64,000 nt of DNA from Lethocerus indicus (lineage: Eukaryota; Arthropoda; Insecta; Hemiptera; Belostomatidae). Positions 1 to 13,440 of this stretch are shown in pieces. The notes beneath the pieces were generated by a model. It saw only the letters and a program-made list of their open reading frames with translations, was not told where the DNA came from and did not search any database. Position 1 is the first letter of the stretch. Each line of letters begins with the position of its first letter. The translations under genes and the position numbers were made by a program. The stretch lies in NCBI GenBank assembly GCA_019843655.1, contig JACDQD010000006.1, positions 25,686,246 through 25,750,245 of the forward strand. Reading direction: 5' to 3'.

Positions 1-3000
1 TAGCAGCCCTTCTCGCCGGTTTAACAGATTTTCCCACACCGGTACCGGGGGGACAGAAGGCACACACCACCCCCCTTTGTTTCAAAAACAAATCCGCCGC
101 TGCCAGCTTTTTCGCCGGGGTGGGGCCCGACCTGTTTTTAATTATCCCTTATGGATACCGAAGAGCGCTGTCGGAATAAAAAGTAGGCTCCTCGGCCGTT
201 CCAAATGCGAATCGTCCAACTTATTTCTCCCGTTTACAAATGGACGATACGCTCGCCCTAAGCGGTCTAGACTATAAAGGAAAGTGGAGAAAAACAGACA
301 AGGGGAATCTGTATAACGAGGTGTTTAAATTCGAAGGATCCCAATGACTGTTATGTAGGGATTTTATTTTAACTTCAACTAATATTAAACGGTAATGCTA
401 AAGTAAGTCGTGATCTCCGCGCTGGCGATTCGAAATTCAAAATCCCGACCGAGTTTTTGGATGAGACGTTACATCGATTATATAAAAAAAGGCCCACCCT
501 TATATTTCGTCCTGGAAAGGGAGCATTCTCACGCGCGGAATACACTCCCTTGCCGGAGGAAAAGACAGAACAAAAAAAATGTCTCTAGGAAACGTTAACA
601 CATGGCCCCTCGGAGTTATTAGCATAACGTGTTCCTAAAACAAAGAACAGTTTTAATTCCGTGTCCCTTTTTGTAAAGAGAGCGAGCGAGCGAGAGGAGG
701 AGGGTTGCTCGGGGCGCGACAGGGGAGGAGGGAGAGAGAAAAAATGAATCCAGAGGACTGGGCAGAAAAAACAATGGGGGCTCATTGTCTTGCGCTGCGA
801 ATTTGCATATGTATTGTTGTACGCTTCCTTACCTGTACCGGAAGGAGTGAGAGAGAGAGATAGAGATAGAAAGAGACTCCTCTGGGGGAGGGGGAGATCA
901 CGGAGGATGAGAAAGGAAGAAGGGTAAAACCAGAGAACCGGTTCAGTTACAAAAACTAAATTAATTTTAAGCGCGTCCTTGCATGAATAAAAAAATTATA
1001 CCTGCAGTCGTGCCCTAAAAGTTCATCAGGGGGATAACATTCGTTTAATTTATTCACGTTGTTATAACAATCGGTAGCGCGATGTAAATCATCATTGCGA
1101 TGTTAATGCAATCTTACTGACTGAGTCTAGAGAGTAAGTGTTAATAGAATTAAACACGAATTCTCGATTCTGTGTTCCGGGAATAGTTACAGATTTTGTA
1201 TCAATATTTCCATAACGTAACCTCACGCTGGTCCCGAATTGTAAAGTACCCACTGTATTAAGCTAGGATTAATAGGGTTATACTCTCAGGAATTTCTTTT
1301 GTTTCGGCTAATATTTCATGAATTATTTTTAAATGATATGCCTCGAATAGAATGCGACTCTATTGGAGATGGACATTTTCTTCTAAAATTCGGACGTAAT
1401 TTTTTTACGGAATATAAATTCGCGCAGATGCGGTCCCTTTAAGTGGGGTGGGGTCTGAGTCGGTGGGGAGTGGACATTTCTGAGTGGTGGAGTGGGAGGA
1501 GACTTTTAACTTTTTAAACCGTCGCATTTTCCACCCTTCTCCCACCCGCTCCCTGTTTTCGGTAGGGATTTTTTCCCTTCTATTTTTTTTTTACAACGCG
1601 GCTCCCAAATGTTTTATTACACTTAGCAGTTTAAGAGGAGAGCCGTTGGGGGAGGGGTGGAAAGGACCTCTTGGGGACGCTGTCATCATCAGCAGTACCA
1701 TTCACCCTCCTACCCCTCCTCTAGAGTCACGCGGTAAAACGCACTGAATACTTCATAATTTTCTGTGTCCCCTCCCCCACCCCCTCCACCATTCTGCCAC
1801 CCTCACTCTTTCAACCCCATCGCTCTTCCGACATTTCGGACTTTACGCTCTCTTTTTTTCTTCCTTCTTTTTTTTTATGACCCCTCCCAGCGAGGGCGTC
1901 GTACAGTGTTAAATTGGCTTAATTATTCGGCCCTTCTCGGAGGGGTTGAAAGGAAAGGAAGTGTATATAATCCGACTGCTATATTTACTGGAATCCTGTA
2001 ATTTATCTGGACTCTAATGAGTCGAGATTTTAAAACGCTATTCTTTGTTTCTCGATCTCGCTCCTGTAGACGGCTAATCCGAATAGCAATGAGAAAATAG
2101 TGTGATTGTTAATAGTACCTGTCCATCAAATACGAGACTTCTGTATAAATATAATTTGATATTTCACGCAGAATTCATTATGAACTTGGTAATAGTAGTG
2201 ACCATAACGTCAAAAGCATAATTAATTCCTGCTATTTTATTCGCGATCAATTCATTCTTTAAAAATATTTGAAATCAAAGTTTTCAAATAGCTTTTTATT
2301 TAAAAAAAAATAAACTCTTTCCTTATATATGTATGTAGTATCTGAGTAGTTAGTGATATAGAACCAGAAAATTGAATGGATAATCGGTTTATCGAAGCCA
2401 AAGGATTATAAGTGCAATATTACTCGCGCCGTATGCAGTAAGAGCAGTATAATGCTGTTATTGGCGATAACTAATAAGCAATTTCGCGATTGAATTCGCG
2501 TCTGTAAATCGTGAAAATCTGCGGTCAGCCATTAGGACACTGTTGGGAAACACTCCCGCGGGTGCAATCCCGCCCCCGTCCGCGACTTATTCCGGGGGTG
2601 GCGCTCACCGGCGACAATAATTAGGGGCAGGTCCTCCCGAGTAAAATCGCCAACGGCTATACGCCGGTCCTAATGCGAGTCATTAGGAAAATTGCGGTTT
2701 CCACAGCCGCGGCTCTGAAAATGGCCGACGGCCCGTTTAAAACCGATGGCCGAGGGCGAATCCCCGGCACCGCGACATTGTGTCCGCGCTGCTTAATCGG
2801 CGGCCCAACAGGGGGGCCAACAGGACAGTAATTCGCAAATTGTAGGAAGCTCAATTTATAGTTAAGGGCGTGTTCCCCGCGGGCGGGGGTGGATGGCGGC
2901 AGTGTCGAGTGGGGTAGGGGGTGGTGGTGAGGGTGGTCGCTGCCGGTAACACTACCCTAGGCCAGTAAGTGTAACAAATGTTCTAGTTTAACGATAGGGA

Positions 3001-5900
3001 GGCAACCGCTGTAATTGAGGCCGATCTCATTGTCCGAATTAACATTAACACTATCCTGTTAATATGGTTTGCGGGGACTTCACCCCATCTCTCCCACACA
3101 CGACTGTTCCTATTGGCCGGCTAAAATTCCTGTCACACATGTACCAAATGCTGGCAGTTTCTACTTTTGTCGCCTGTTATGAATTGTTTCACACTATTAA
3201 AATCAATACAACAAAATCTTTACTGAAACGATAGAATATCGCCATGATTTCAATTAAATCATATACAAAAAGAGATTATCCTTAACTGAATATAGCATCG
3301 CGTGGAGTACAGTGAAATACATTCTCAGGTGTCAGTCATTAACATAAACTTGATTTTGTCAATGGGTTGTTGCCCGTTTCGTTAATCAGAAACATCCTAC
3401 TTCCCACTATCACAACAGGTATAATAATTTTAATTTATTCCGAGAAAATAAGTGAGAGAATTTGTCCGTGTCACGCCTTTCAAGTCTGAGACCACGTGGC
3501 ACCGACCCCGAGAAGTTTTAGCGGAAAGCTCGGGAAAAGCACGTTCTCGTGTAGCTTGCCGCGCGAGAAGGAAACATTCTTTTTTTTCACCCCCCCCCCC
3601 GCCCAACTCTCAGGTGGAATGCGAAAAAGCGACCCGGGGAGTTTTACTTATAGCCCTCGGGAGCCTGTCTGACCAACAACCCTTCCTCTCTCCCTTCCCC
3701 GAGGGACGAGTAAAAGTGTTTCACTTATTAGAAATTCTTGGCCCGACAACCCCTCCCCACCACCCCGCCACCCCCGGTTCTCAATGGAAACTCGGCCCTG
3801 GGGTTGAGGGCCGTGAGGGGGGAAGAATGATTTTTTTTGTTTTATTATTAAAAGAGAGAGAGTGAGCTTTCCGGCCAAAAAACGAAGCCCCCCCCCACTT
3901 CGTCTTCACCTAATTTGTTTTTTGGGTCCGTGAATGCCGGACCTTAACAAACATTATTATACCGAGGGTGGTGGGGGGTGGCGAGGAGGGGTAGGTCTTG
4001 CACAGTTGAGAAAACTGATGTTTGTAAGAGGGAGCGGGAAGTGGTGGGGAGCTTTCGGCTAAGCGGGAACCTTCTTTAATAGCTCAATTACTCGCGGCCA
4101 CTCGAGTATAAAAAGAAACCCGAAGCTCGGGGTTGAGTGGCCGGTACTTCCTTTTTTTTTTACTTTTTCTCCCTTCCTTTTGTGTTCCGAAAATGTTGGA
4201 ATTCGGAACTGGCCCGATCTTCGGCAAAAAGAACAATAGTGGGGTTCTCCTTATTGACTTTGGCCCGCGAGATTTAAGAATTAAGAAAAGCTGAAAAATA
4301 TTACACTCGAGTTTTAGAATAATCCGGGTGATTGTGTTCGAATGTCTTATTACTAAAGGACGCCGCAAAATGTACTAGCTATTCATATTTGGGAAAATTA
4401 TTTATCTTATTTATATGTATAATATGAGCCATTTTAAAACTCTGAATATATTATAGTATCCGTTACTTAATATAAGCAATTAACAAAACAAATTTTTCTA
4501 TGCTACTGAAAACATCGTTCCTTCGTTCAAATTGTTAGTAATATTGGTATAGAGCGACGAGTGCCATTATACCGTGAAGCAAACTACTAATCATGAACCG
4601 ATTGAATCGAAGTTAATAAATAAACTCCTTTCCCCTACTGACATAATATTTTCTTATGATACGTTTGATCGAGACCGGTCGTTATAGACACATTAGCGAT
4701 GTCAACTCGGTAATGTAGACGTCGCATAAAACTGTCTTTACCGGCAGGCTATCATTTGTTATCGGGTACCTGTCATTAGGAAAGAAGGCGTATAAGAGGG
4801 GCTAGTTCAGTGCAGAACGGCGTAACAAGAACTTTCTTCCGAATGGCCTTTTAATGCCTCCTTTAATCCCGAGCCGATGCACACAAGGTCGTATACACAA
4901 GGTGGTGTGTTCCAATTTGAATATTGTATGTTTATAAGAAGGCGAGGAGTCCGCATGGACTGGGTCTTACGTGACCCCGGCCCTGTCTAACAACCCCCAT
5001 TAGTGACGGCGGCTGCTGCAACCCTTTATTTCAGAAGGGCGGCAGCCCTCCCCTAATAATACGGCCGGGGCTAAGTAGGCCCGTGGCATGACAACTGGTC
5101 ATTTAATTGATTTTACAAGAAATAATTGTACGCGAGGAACGTGCGGCCGGTATCAACCCCCCCCCCCGCGGGCCCCAGCACCTGTCTTAAACGGGACCGG
5201 ATCCCACATGAATTTTCGTTATCGATTTCAATACTGTACGTAAATCGATGATGCCTCGGTTCGGGGACGCCAGTAGTGCGGGGCAATATTTCCACTTAGT
5301 GGCTGTGCCGGAGATTATTGAAAAGTGAAGTTTCGGACAACGCGCGGTATAGAGCGAATAAAAAGAAAATTGGAAGCCGTCCACTCTCCGCCCGCTCGGC
5401 TTAAAGGCCGGCTCAACTCTTTAAGCCTTTCCCGGCCTCTTTCCGGAGCAAAGTGATAAAAAGTTTCCGGAAGCTAAGTTTTTATTAACTTACTTCTTCC
5501 ACTTGTATTTTTTCTATATTATTTCGGGCCCGGTTTCTTCCCCGTCGGAATTTCTTGCCATAAAATTCTTCGAGTGCTGGAAATCTGTTTTATTGCTTGT
5601 ACAGATTTATGACTCCCTTATCGCGTACTATTTTCTCTAATCTGTGAAATGACCGTAACCTCTCTTATTCTTTATATACTTTTCGATTGTTCGTACGTAA
5701 TTTTTCTATCAACCACGCTAGAAGTATTACCGCACACTTACAACATCCTCTAGTGGAGTCTTCTATATTTAGCGTTCCCCGGTACATATTACAGCAGCGT
5801 TCCGGGTTTCCATTAATTCGGTCGAATTAATCGTAATGACGGCGGAGTGCTATAAAATAAAATCAGTTCGGCCCCCCGATGGTGGGAGGCAATTATGATG
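1..5900. other. non-coding DNA, nothing recognised
   Basis: AT-rich DNA with C/G homopolymers (for example 3590-3601, 5158-5167) and purine-rich strings near 680-900. No domain-bearing frame or splice-bounded exon is recognisable. If the zinc-finger gene continues to the left, this is intron. Confidence 0.5.
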
Positions 5901-5910
5901 GATGAGTAGT

Positions 5911-5946
5911 GTTGCCATGGGGACGCGTTCCGCCATGGTGACGTCA
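5911..5946. promoter_or_regulatory. X-box-like and CRE motifs
   Basis: GTTGCCATGGGGAC (5911-5924) is close to the RFX X-box GTTGCCATGGTAAC. The perfect cAMP-response palindrome TGACGTCA lies at 5939-5946, next to a second CCATGG. Paired CRE/X-box sites occur in real promoters, but no transcript is evident nearby. Confidence 0.3.
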
Positions 5947-5949
5947 CCA

Positions 5950-8215
5950 CATTAGCCAACACGGCTTGATTAGTCGGCCAATTCGGACGTGCCGCGTACT
6001 GTATGTTGACCGACGCATAAATACGTCGCCGCATTTGGAACCGCGGCCCGTCGTTATGATATAAATTAAAAATCTCGCCCACTCGCCCATAATTTCAGCT
6101 ACTTGCGGAAGGGCGCCGTTTCCAGGAGTTTCGCGGATGGCCAATTTAGATTTTAACAACCTCTTATTAGCACCGAGGTAATTCTTTTTCCCCCCGCACT
6201 TTTTACCTTCCCGGCAGACGTTATCATTGCGAACGACCTTCAGGCCAGGTACCCCCCCTCTAGCCGTCGGCTCCTACCAATTAGGGAAGTGCCCCCCTCT
6301 CACGCCCCCGCCGGCACATCCCCCTTTTCCGCGCCTCTCAATTTAACAAAATTTCCCAGACAGGCGTGAAAAAACCTGTTAATTACCCCTCTACCACGGC
6401 CAGCCAGTGGCGCCAGGAGATGGGGGACTGGGGTTCTGGAGTCATGTCACGTATTATGGCGAAAAAGAGAGGGAGAAAGAGAGATAGAAGGTCCCCTTCC
6501 CCTCGCACCACCCTGAAAAATCTTCAGAACCCACCCCCCACCCACCAACCTCCGACCATCACACCTCAACCCTTCACTGCCCCTCTGTGTCCCTTCCACC
6601 CCCCGGTGTAAATTGGCCTTTGGGTTGTTGGTGGGGGCGCACTCTGAATATTTACATCTCCACCCCCACCCACCCGAACCAAGATCTCCATCTTTCGTAC
6701 TATATTTTTTGAACAATTAACACGTACTCACCCTATTTCAGAAGTTACCGCGAGTTCTTTTTTTTTATAGTTCTTACTAATTCAGAAGTATAACCGTTTT
6801 CCCCTACCCGAATGCCCGACGGCGGAGGCCAGTCACGATCCGGCCCCGTTTTAATCTGCCCGGAAGAAATTTAACTCGATGGAAAAAAGAATCGTGAGAA
6901 GAATTGTTATCAAATTTTCCAGGCTGATGCCGTCTGTCACAAATCAAATCTGTGACAGAACTAAGCCATAAAATAGAGCAATTATTTAAACGAGCTTAGA
7001 GAAGGCGACTAATGAATGACCGTTGAATTGTCGTTGTTTTTCCCCTGGGGTTGGGGGTTGGGGGGTGTATAAATACCTGCAATCTGGTGCTGGTTGAGAG
7101 CCAGCAGACAGCGATTAGGGGGAAGAGAGTTTAAGGCCGAGGCCACCCCGGCCCCTTTTTGTTCTTTAATCGCGGCTGGCGTCGTTTGGCCCAACGGTAA
7201 TAGGAAAAAACTCGGATAAATTACACGCAGATTTTACAAATTGTACTCGAAAACATAAAATTGTATATTTATAATGCGGTACATTGGAAAACAACACCGG
7301 TTCTTAGGTAGTATCATATATTTTAATAAAAGAAAATATGAGTTTCTTCCAATGGCGGGCTATTAATCGGTCCCACATTTTTCTCCTCGTCGAATCATAA
7401 ATTTCCCCCTTTCGGTGATTAACAAATTTGTCCGGCACTTCGTCAGACGGTACTTAAAATGAAGTCCTCCCTCACCCGTTTCTTTAACGGGCTGATGAAA
7501 TTGTCCACCGATAAAAATACTTCTCGCCTCCCCTGACTGCACCCCCCTCCATCCCTCTCTCCCTCCCCTTTCCCCACAACCGTTCTGCGGGGCAATAAAA
7601 AACTCGTCCTCATAACTGGGGGCTCCCTCTTCTGCTCCATTAAAGGTCTTTTGTATACGACCGCATAATACTTAGGCGCCCGGTCTTTTCTGGAATTTTT
7701 ACGCCAACTCTACGGCGACCTCAATTCCCGGCTTTAAATGAACACCCCGGAATTCTTATAATGATGGTCTTCGTAATAATAAATATAATTTAATAGTATT
7801 TGCGCGTCAAGAAAAAAAAACAGGAAATTAACGACCTGTCTTATATAGAAAAGGTATTATTTCCGCACTGCAATTAAAGCATACGAAAAATCGGAATATA
7901 TTAGCACGCAACGACACGTAAAGTTATGTTTATTTATGTTCTGCGGAAATGCGGGACTTTTATGACATTTAAAGGTCATGCATGAGGTTGAACTCCAAGC
8001 GTTAATTCGAAATCGAATTGGTCTGCCGGATTACAGTGTTTATAACAATCGGGTATAATTATTTATATTATAATGTTTATTATTAAGTTATTTAACTCGA
8101 TTCGGACAAGTGAAAGAGGGTTGAAAGATATGACAATAGAGGTTACCCCGTCACTACGCCACTCACCTGGTCAAAGCCACCCCTCTACACCCACAATAGT
8201 AACCCGAGGCTACAA
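5950..8215. other. non-coding DNA
   Basis: Apart from the small hairpin at 6933-6959, this holds C-rich stretches near 6.18-6.70 kb and AT-rich DNA. No coding sequence is recognised. Confidence 0.5.
6933..6959. repeat. small perfect hairpin TCTGTCACA/TGTGACAGA
   Basis: Two 9-bp arms separated by 9 bases. The arms contain TGTCA-type sites, but no function is evident. Confidence 0.6.
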
Positions 8216-8219
8216 CTTT

Positions 8220-8470
8220 ATAATTTTTCAATGGGCGGTGACGTCATTGCGTTTGCACGAGGGTGATTGGCGGGGGATGGGAATTTTATAACGTTAATGA
8301 CGTGTAATGGGGGGAAGTGGAGTGGGTTGCGGGCTAGAGGCAGGGGCAGTGACGTGACGGGGGTGTGTGTGCGTGTGGCGGGCGGCCATTGGTCCGGGGT
8401 TGCATGTGCATGTGCAGGGGGCGTGGTCACAACTATGGCCGCCAACTAAACCACCCCACTGGCCACCACA
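8220..8470. promoter_or_regulatory. cluster of promoter-type motifs (CRE, CCAAT, GC box)
   Basis: The stretch contains TGACGTCA at 8239-8246, two further TGACGTG-like half sites (about 8297 and 8350), an inverted CCAAT box in GGCCATTGG (about 8386), a GGGGGCGTGG GC/KLF box (about 8418) and TATGGCCGCC (about 8435). It is more GC- and CpG-rich than its flanks and stands just before the long TC array. It could be an enhancer or the promoter of an unannotated transcript; no gene is recognisable. Confidence 0.3.
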
Positions 8471-8620
8471 CACCCCATCTAACTAGTAGTGTGCGTACTC
8501 GGATCTTGTCCGTGTCCCCGTGTGCGTCTATTTAAATTATTGCACACACAGGACCCCCCACAACCCCTCACCACCCACGCAGTCCCACACCCCTCCGCCA
8601 TCCCTCTCACTCTCAGTTCG

Positions 8621-8698
8621 TCTCTCTCTCTCTCTCTCTCTCTCCTCTCTCTCCCTCCCTCCTCCCTCCCTCCCTCCTCTCTCTCTCTCTCTCTCTCT
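8621..8698. repeat. polypyrimidine tract (TC/CCT)n
   Basis: Almost pure C/T with TC dinucleotides and CCT units. Serine/leucine frames across it are artefacts of the repeat. It pairs as an inverted repeat with the purine tract at 8754-8856. Confidence 0.9.
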
Positions 8699-8753
8699 GT
8701 CCCTGTACTGTGTCCACGCGCCGAGGGCGGCCTCTGTTCGATAAACAATTCAG

Positions 8754-8807
8754 ACAGAGAGTGAGAGCTAGTGAGAGAGAGATAGATAGACACAGTGAGA
8801 GGGAGTG

Positions 8808-8856
<49 letters not shown>
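8754..8856. repeat. polypurine tract (GA)n
   Basis: GA-rich tract ending in an uninterrupted (GA) array (about 8811-8853). It is inverted relative to the pyrimidine tract 55 bp upstream. Confidence 0.9.
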
Positions 8857-8861
<5 letters not shown>

Positions 8862-9661
8862 GTGGTGGGAGGGGCGGGTGAAAGAGGGGAGGGTGAGAGA
8901 ATTAGTAGTGGCTTGGATAGTTGTGTTCACCCCTGCAGCCCCTAGTATAATTCACGGGGCTTCAACTCGGGTCCTCTATCATCCCCTGGCAGGACTAGTC
9001 ACTGGGGTGGGCATTAAATATCTTCCCAAAATTAACGTAATCGGCCATAAATTAGGGTTAACCCCGAGTTCGATATCGGTCAGAAACACCGTACGCACTG
9101 AAATTTATTTCCATTTAATTCCATATTATTATTTACGGATATTATATCAGCGCGTACGAACTAGAATGTGAATCAGATTCCCTCGATTGCTGTCTGTCGA
9201 AAATTTGTACGTTGTAATATAGCTAAATCGGGTATATTTTCTAAATATAGGAAAATTGCGGTACGGTATACGGAGGACGCCGCCCGTCTATGTGTAAACA
9301 TAGCAGACGAAATAGCTTCGGGTCACATAAGTGCCCCGAGGTCTAGGTACGTATGCCGGTCCGCATAAATAAATAAATTATCCTCGCACCTGCAAAAGCA
9401 GATCGGTTTCTCTCGGAAATATCTATACGGCGGATAAAGTTCAGCGTTATGCGGTCGGCGGGAAGAAAGGGCGAAGAAAAATTGCGACCGCGGTTAGGGA
9501 CAGCCGCTGGGGAGAGTGTCGGACAGAGCAGGGGGTAGGTGGCGGGGGTACGAAGAGTAAGGGCTGTAATTTCAGATGAGGTCGGTGCAAGCCTGCAATT
9601 TCCCGTTGTTTGCATAATTCTGGGTGCACAGCGGGCGGCCGAGTGAGCGTCAGTGTGAGTA

Positions 9662-9664
<3 letters not shown>

Positions 9665-9736
<72 letters not shown>
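9665..9736. repeat. (GT)36 microsatellite
   Basis: 72 bp of uninterrupted GT, the longest GT array in the window and prone to form Z-DNA. Overlapping Cys/Val and Thr/His frames are artefacts. Confidence 0.95.
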
Positions 9737-9739
<3 letters not shown>

Positions 9740-12700
9740 CACCGGGCCGGGGCGCTTGTGCACACACAGAACCAGCACATACATCACACCCCCGCCCTCC
9801 CTGACATGCATGTACGCCGCCCGCTTAACTACACACATCCAACCCCCAACCACCGCCCCTCACCACCGGTTTCCCTAAACTCGATCCTCTACCGACGGTA
9901 CAACACCGGTAGTTTGGGCCTCCCGTTTAATAATATGTTCAGGTTCCGGAAATACGCCAACTCCGAGAGGTTGTTTGAACTAAATTTAAAAATGCCAGAA
10001 TATTCATCGCGGATTTAAAAATTTAAAAATCGGGCCCTCGAAACGGCGCCACTAGCGGGATAATTAAAACATAATCGGTTCTCGAGGTGTGCACATTTGA
10101 AGATACCGTACAGTGGAAACAAATCTATCCAACGATCCTAGATCCGGGTTATCGTATTTAACTTAAAAGTAAGCGAGAATAACCGCTATAATAGTCGATA
10201 TTAGAAACGGTGTCAAGGAACCGAAGAGAATAAGGTCGTTATTAGGGATGGTGAGGGGGGGGAACAGTCTCCTCCGTCGTCGACCCATAATGGCTTGTCC
10301 ACTTTTAATATTGTCAATTTTAATTTCTTCACTCTGCGGCGGCCCGGCATAACAATGGGGGGTAGTGGAGTGCCCCTCTCCACCCGCCCCCGTCCACCCG
10401 CATCAATTCCCCAATAATCACCGGCGGCGGCGGGGCACAGGGGTGGGGAGTCCATTATGAAAAATAATAATTGTAAGAACGACCACCCCGCCCCCCTCTT
10501 TCTTTCAACGTCACCCCCCGCCACCAGTAGCTATTAGGAAGGAAGAAAGAGTGCTAGGGCCGGTGAAAGGGGGATGGGGGGCACAATGAGAAGCCCCCGG
10601 CATTAAGCGAGGAATTAAAAATATTACCACTCCTTGTTACATTGTCAATATAAGTGGAATGGGTAGTGGGGAGGGTGGGTAGAAGCGCATGGCGTCCCTC
10701 TACAACCCCCTCCCCCCTATCTTTATTGACAGCCCGAATAAAAGAGAATTATTCTTCTTTTTAGCGCCCCCGTTCTTCTTTCTCGCCCTTACGTTTCCGT
10801 CGGTATCCCTCCTTTTACCCCCCCCCCCGCCCCGTACCCTCGGGAAGCCTTAAAAATACATTCTTTCGATCGTCGCTGGTGGTGGGGGCCCGCGAAAGAA
10901 GCGAGAAAAAGAGGGGTGACGAGTAATCGGCCGTAATCTCGACAATCAAAACTCGATTGAATGGAGGCCGCCCTCCCGGCCGGAATCCTGCCCGAGTTTC
11001 GTTAACGGAAAATTAAATGTTCCAAAAATTGCGAGGAGGGCGGTCGGCGGAAGGGAACGTTTCATTTCTGGAATCGTTATTATCTTCGGGGAAAAACCGA
11101 CAGGGTATATTCGGATGAAATGTCGGGGGTATTATGTCTGACGCGAGGATGTAACGTCGGTCGAGGTACCTCCAGGGGGCGAGGGGGCGAGGACGGGGGC
11201 AGTTGGAGGACGGCCACTAGAACCGGCGGCCGAGCGGACCAGTGAGACAAATGGGCCGGTGTACCATCGTTCCATTACTGTCACCCACAATCGGCTACTT
11301 GCCCTGTGACCTCGCCAGTCGCACGTTTCCCTTATCCCCTTCTAATTGCGAGACCGCAATGAATTACAGTCCGCCCGACTGAAAGTGACCGCGCCGGCAG
11401 ATAAGGACCGGAAATTAAAAATGAATTCGGCGAAAACGGTCGGTATCGATTGTGACATTATCGGAATTGTATAAGCATTATGTTACCTGTGGCCGATTTA
11501 AACCTTGCCAGAAATAAACTCCCATAAGACCCGGCCCGTAATCCAGTTTGCCCTGTTTCCCGAAACTCAATCAACAAATCCGGTTCGAGTTGAACCAACT
11601 CCGCAACAACTGTTCTTTTTCTTTCTTTTTTTCCTATTGCCTTCCCCAAATTACAGATCGTCCTGCGGATAAACAATAAAGAACCTTAACGAAGTTACTC
11701 CTGTGTACTACCAGCTTCGCGAAAGAGTGCAAAGCCCGGGTCACTTGAGGGGCTTGACGGTTCCTCTCGTAATCGAGTTGTTCAACTTAGCTATTAGGCA
11801 CGGGGAAGAAGAACGGAGGCTTCGCCGTTTTTCTTTTCCGCTGTTTTTTTTCCCTACTTATCGGCCACCTTTTCCACGATCGATTGGGCTCTCCCTTCCA
11901 TTATTGCTCGTCTCCATTGTCCGCCGGGTGATAAAATGAAAAGCAACGGGAAAATTGGTTTAAGGTAAGGGGGCGGGTTTTCTCTTTTCACTTGTTAGCT
12001 TCCTGGGGTGGGGGTGGGGTGGCTGTGGCCATTGTGAATCGAGTAACCTCTGGGGTTGGTACAATTGTAGCATTTTCAGTTCCACCGTTCGATTCGCCGA
12101 ATTTTTGGCGGGCGTAAAAGTGGCGCGCGAAGGGTGTGAGATGAAATATGGAATTAAAGACTAGAAAAGACAAAGCCTATTATCATTGCAAACCGGTAGC
12201 CCACAACCGGTGAAGATTCCGAGAGTCCGTACCCCGTATAAATGATTAAAATTGCTTTCAACCTGCCCCCTGCCCCCGAAAATATTAAATTTTTAAATAA
12301 GCCCGGAGAGTACAGCGGTGGGAGAGGGGCGAGATGGTGGGGGTCAGCCGGCGATAATTTATGATTACTTTTATTTGGAAAAGGAGGAGGCGATGGAGTA
12401 TTCAAAAAGCAAAAACCCCCTTATTGGATTTCAGCGGCGCTCTGGTTTATTGCATTAGCATTCGCTGCTGGAAATTTCCAGCTTAAGTGGGCGAGCCCCA
12501 AGGTAGAGGCGTACCCCCCCCCCACCCCTCCACCCAGTCGACCCCCCGCCCAAGAAATGAATTCAAAACTTGGCCCATCATTCATTATATCCTGGAGGGC
12601 GGGGGGGCGGGGAAATCGAGGAAGTGGGCTCTCCGCCAAGAGCCTCAAATTAGAAATATTTTTTGGGGGGCCCCTCTCTTTTAATAGCCCTTATTAATTT

Positions 12701-13376
12701 TATAATTTAAAGGTTAATGGGATTTCGGGCTTAACGAGAGGTAGGCGGGCGCCGTATCAGGGACTGTCTTCGTCAGGGAATCCGACTCTCGCGTTACATC
12801 TCGAAACGCGGCGCCGAAATATCAAAAAGGAATATTTCGATCAAAATTTTCAGGAGTATATATTTCCAGTAGTCCGTCGGGACGTAACTCGGGGTATGTA
12901 CAAAACAATTATTATAATCGTCTTATATCTTAACGAGTCTATAAAGTCCCACGACGTCTTCTAGCGACGCTACAGGAATGAATGTAGATTGGCGGATATG
13001 GGTCACATGTGGGTAAAAATATATTACGCCTTAGCGTACCGGTTGGGTGGAGAACATCATCTATGGATACAACCCGGTCGTGTAATTAATCTTCTTGAAT
13101 AACCAGAGCCCTCAACTACTTATTACCGTCCGGGCTGTAAACAAATTTCCCCCCCGAGGAACGTTTTATTAAAACTGCCAACGCAATTCCGGTGAAAATA
13201 ATTTCATCCGGTGTAAGTGATAAAATGCGAAGAATTTTCGAGGGAATATTACACATGCTGAGAGCGAGAGAAAGAAGGAAGAATGAAAGGGCCGTCGTTT
13301 GTGGGAGGAGTAGGAGGAGGAGGTGGAGGGAGGACGCGTATCAGCTGCAGTTGAGCTCCGGGTCAAACGAGTTATC

Positions 13377-13440
13377 ACTCTCTCTCTCTCCTGTTCTTTC
13401 TCTCTATACTCCCTTTTTCTCTCTCTCTCTCTCTCCCTAT
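13377..13440. repeat. pyrimidine-rich (TC)n tract
   Basis: Interrupted TC repeat with CTTT units. Confidence 0.85.

Noticed and set aside
3452..3865. 137-codon plus-strand frame
   Set aside because: It crosses long T and C homopolymers; no domain and an overlapping opposite-strand frame.
8479..8930. Ser-Leu and Arg-Glu frames of 70-105 codons
   Set aside because: Produced by TC and GA arrays; no non-repetitive domain.
9343..10018. Thr-His and Cys-Val frames around the GT array
   Set aside because: They are translations of the dinucleotide repeat, present on both strands.
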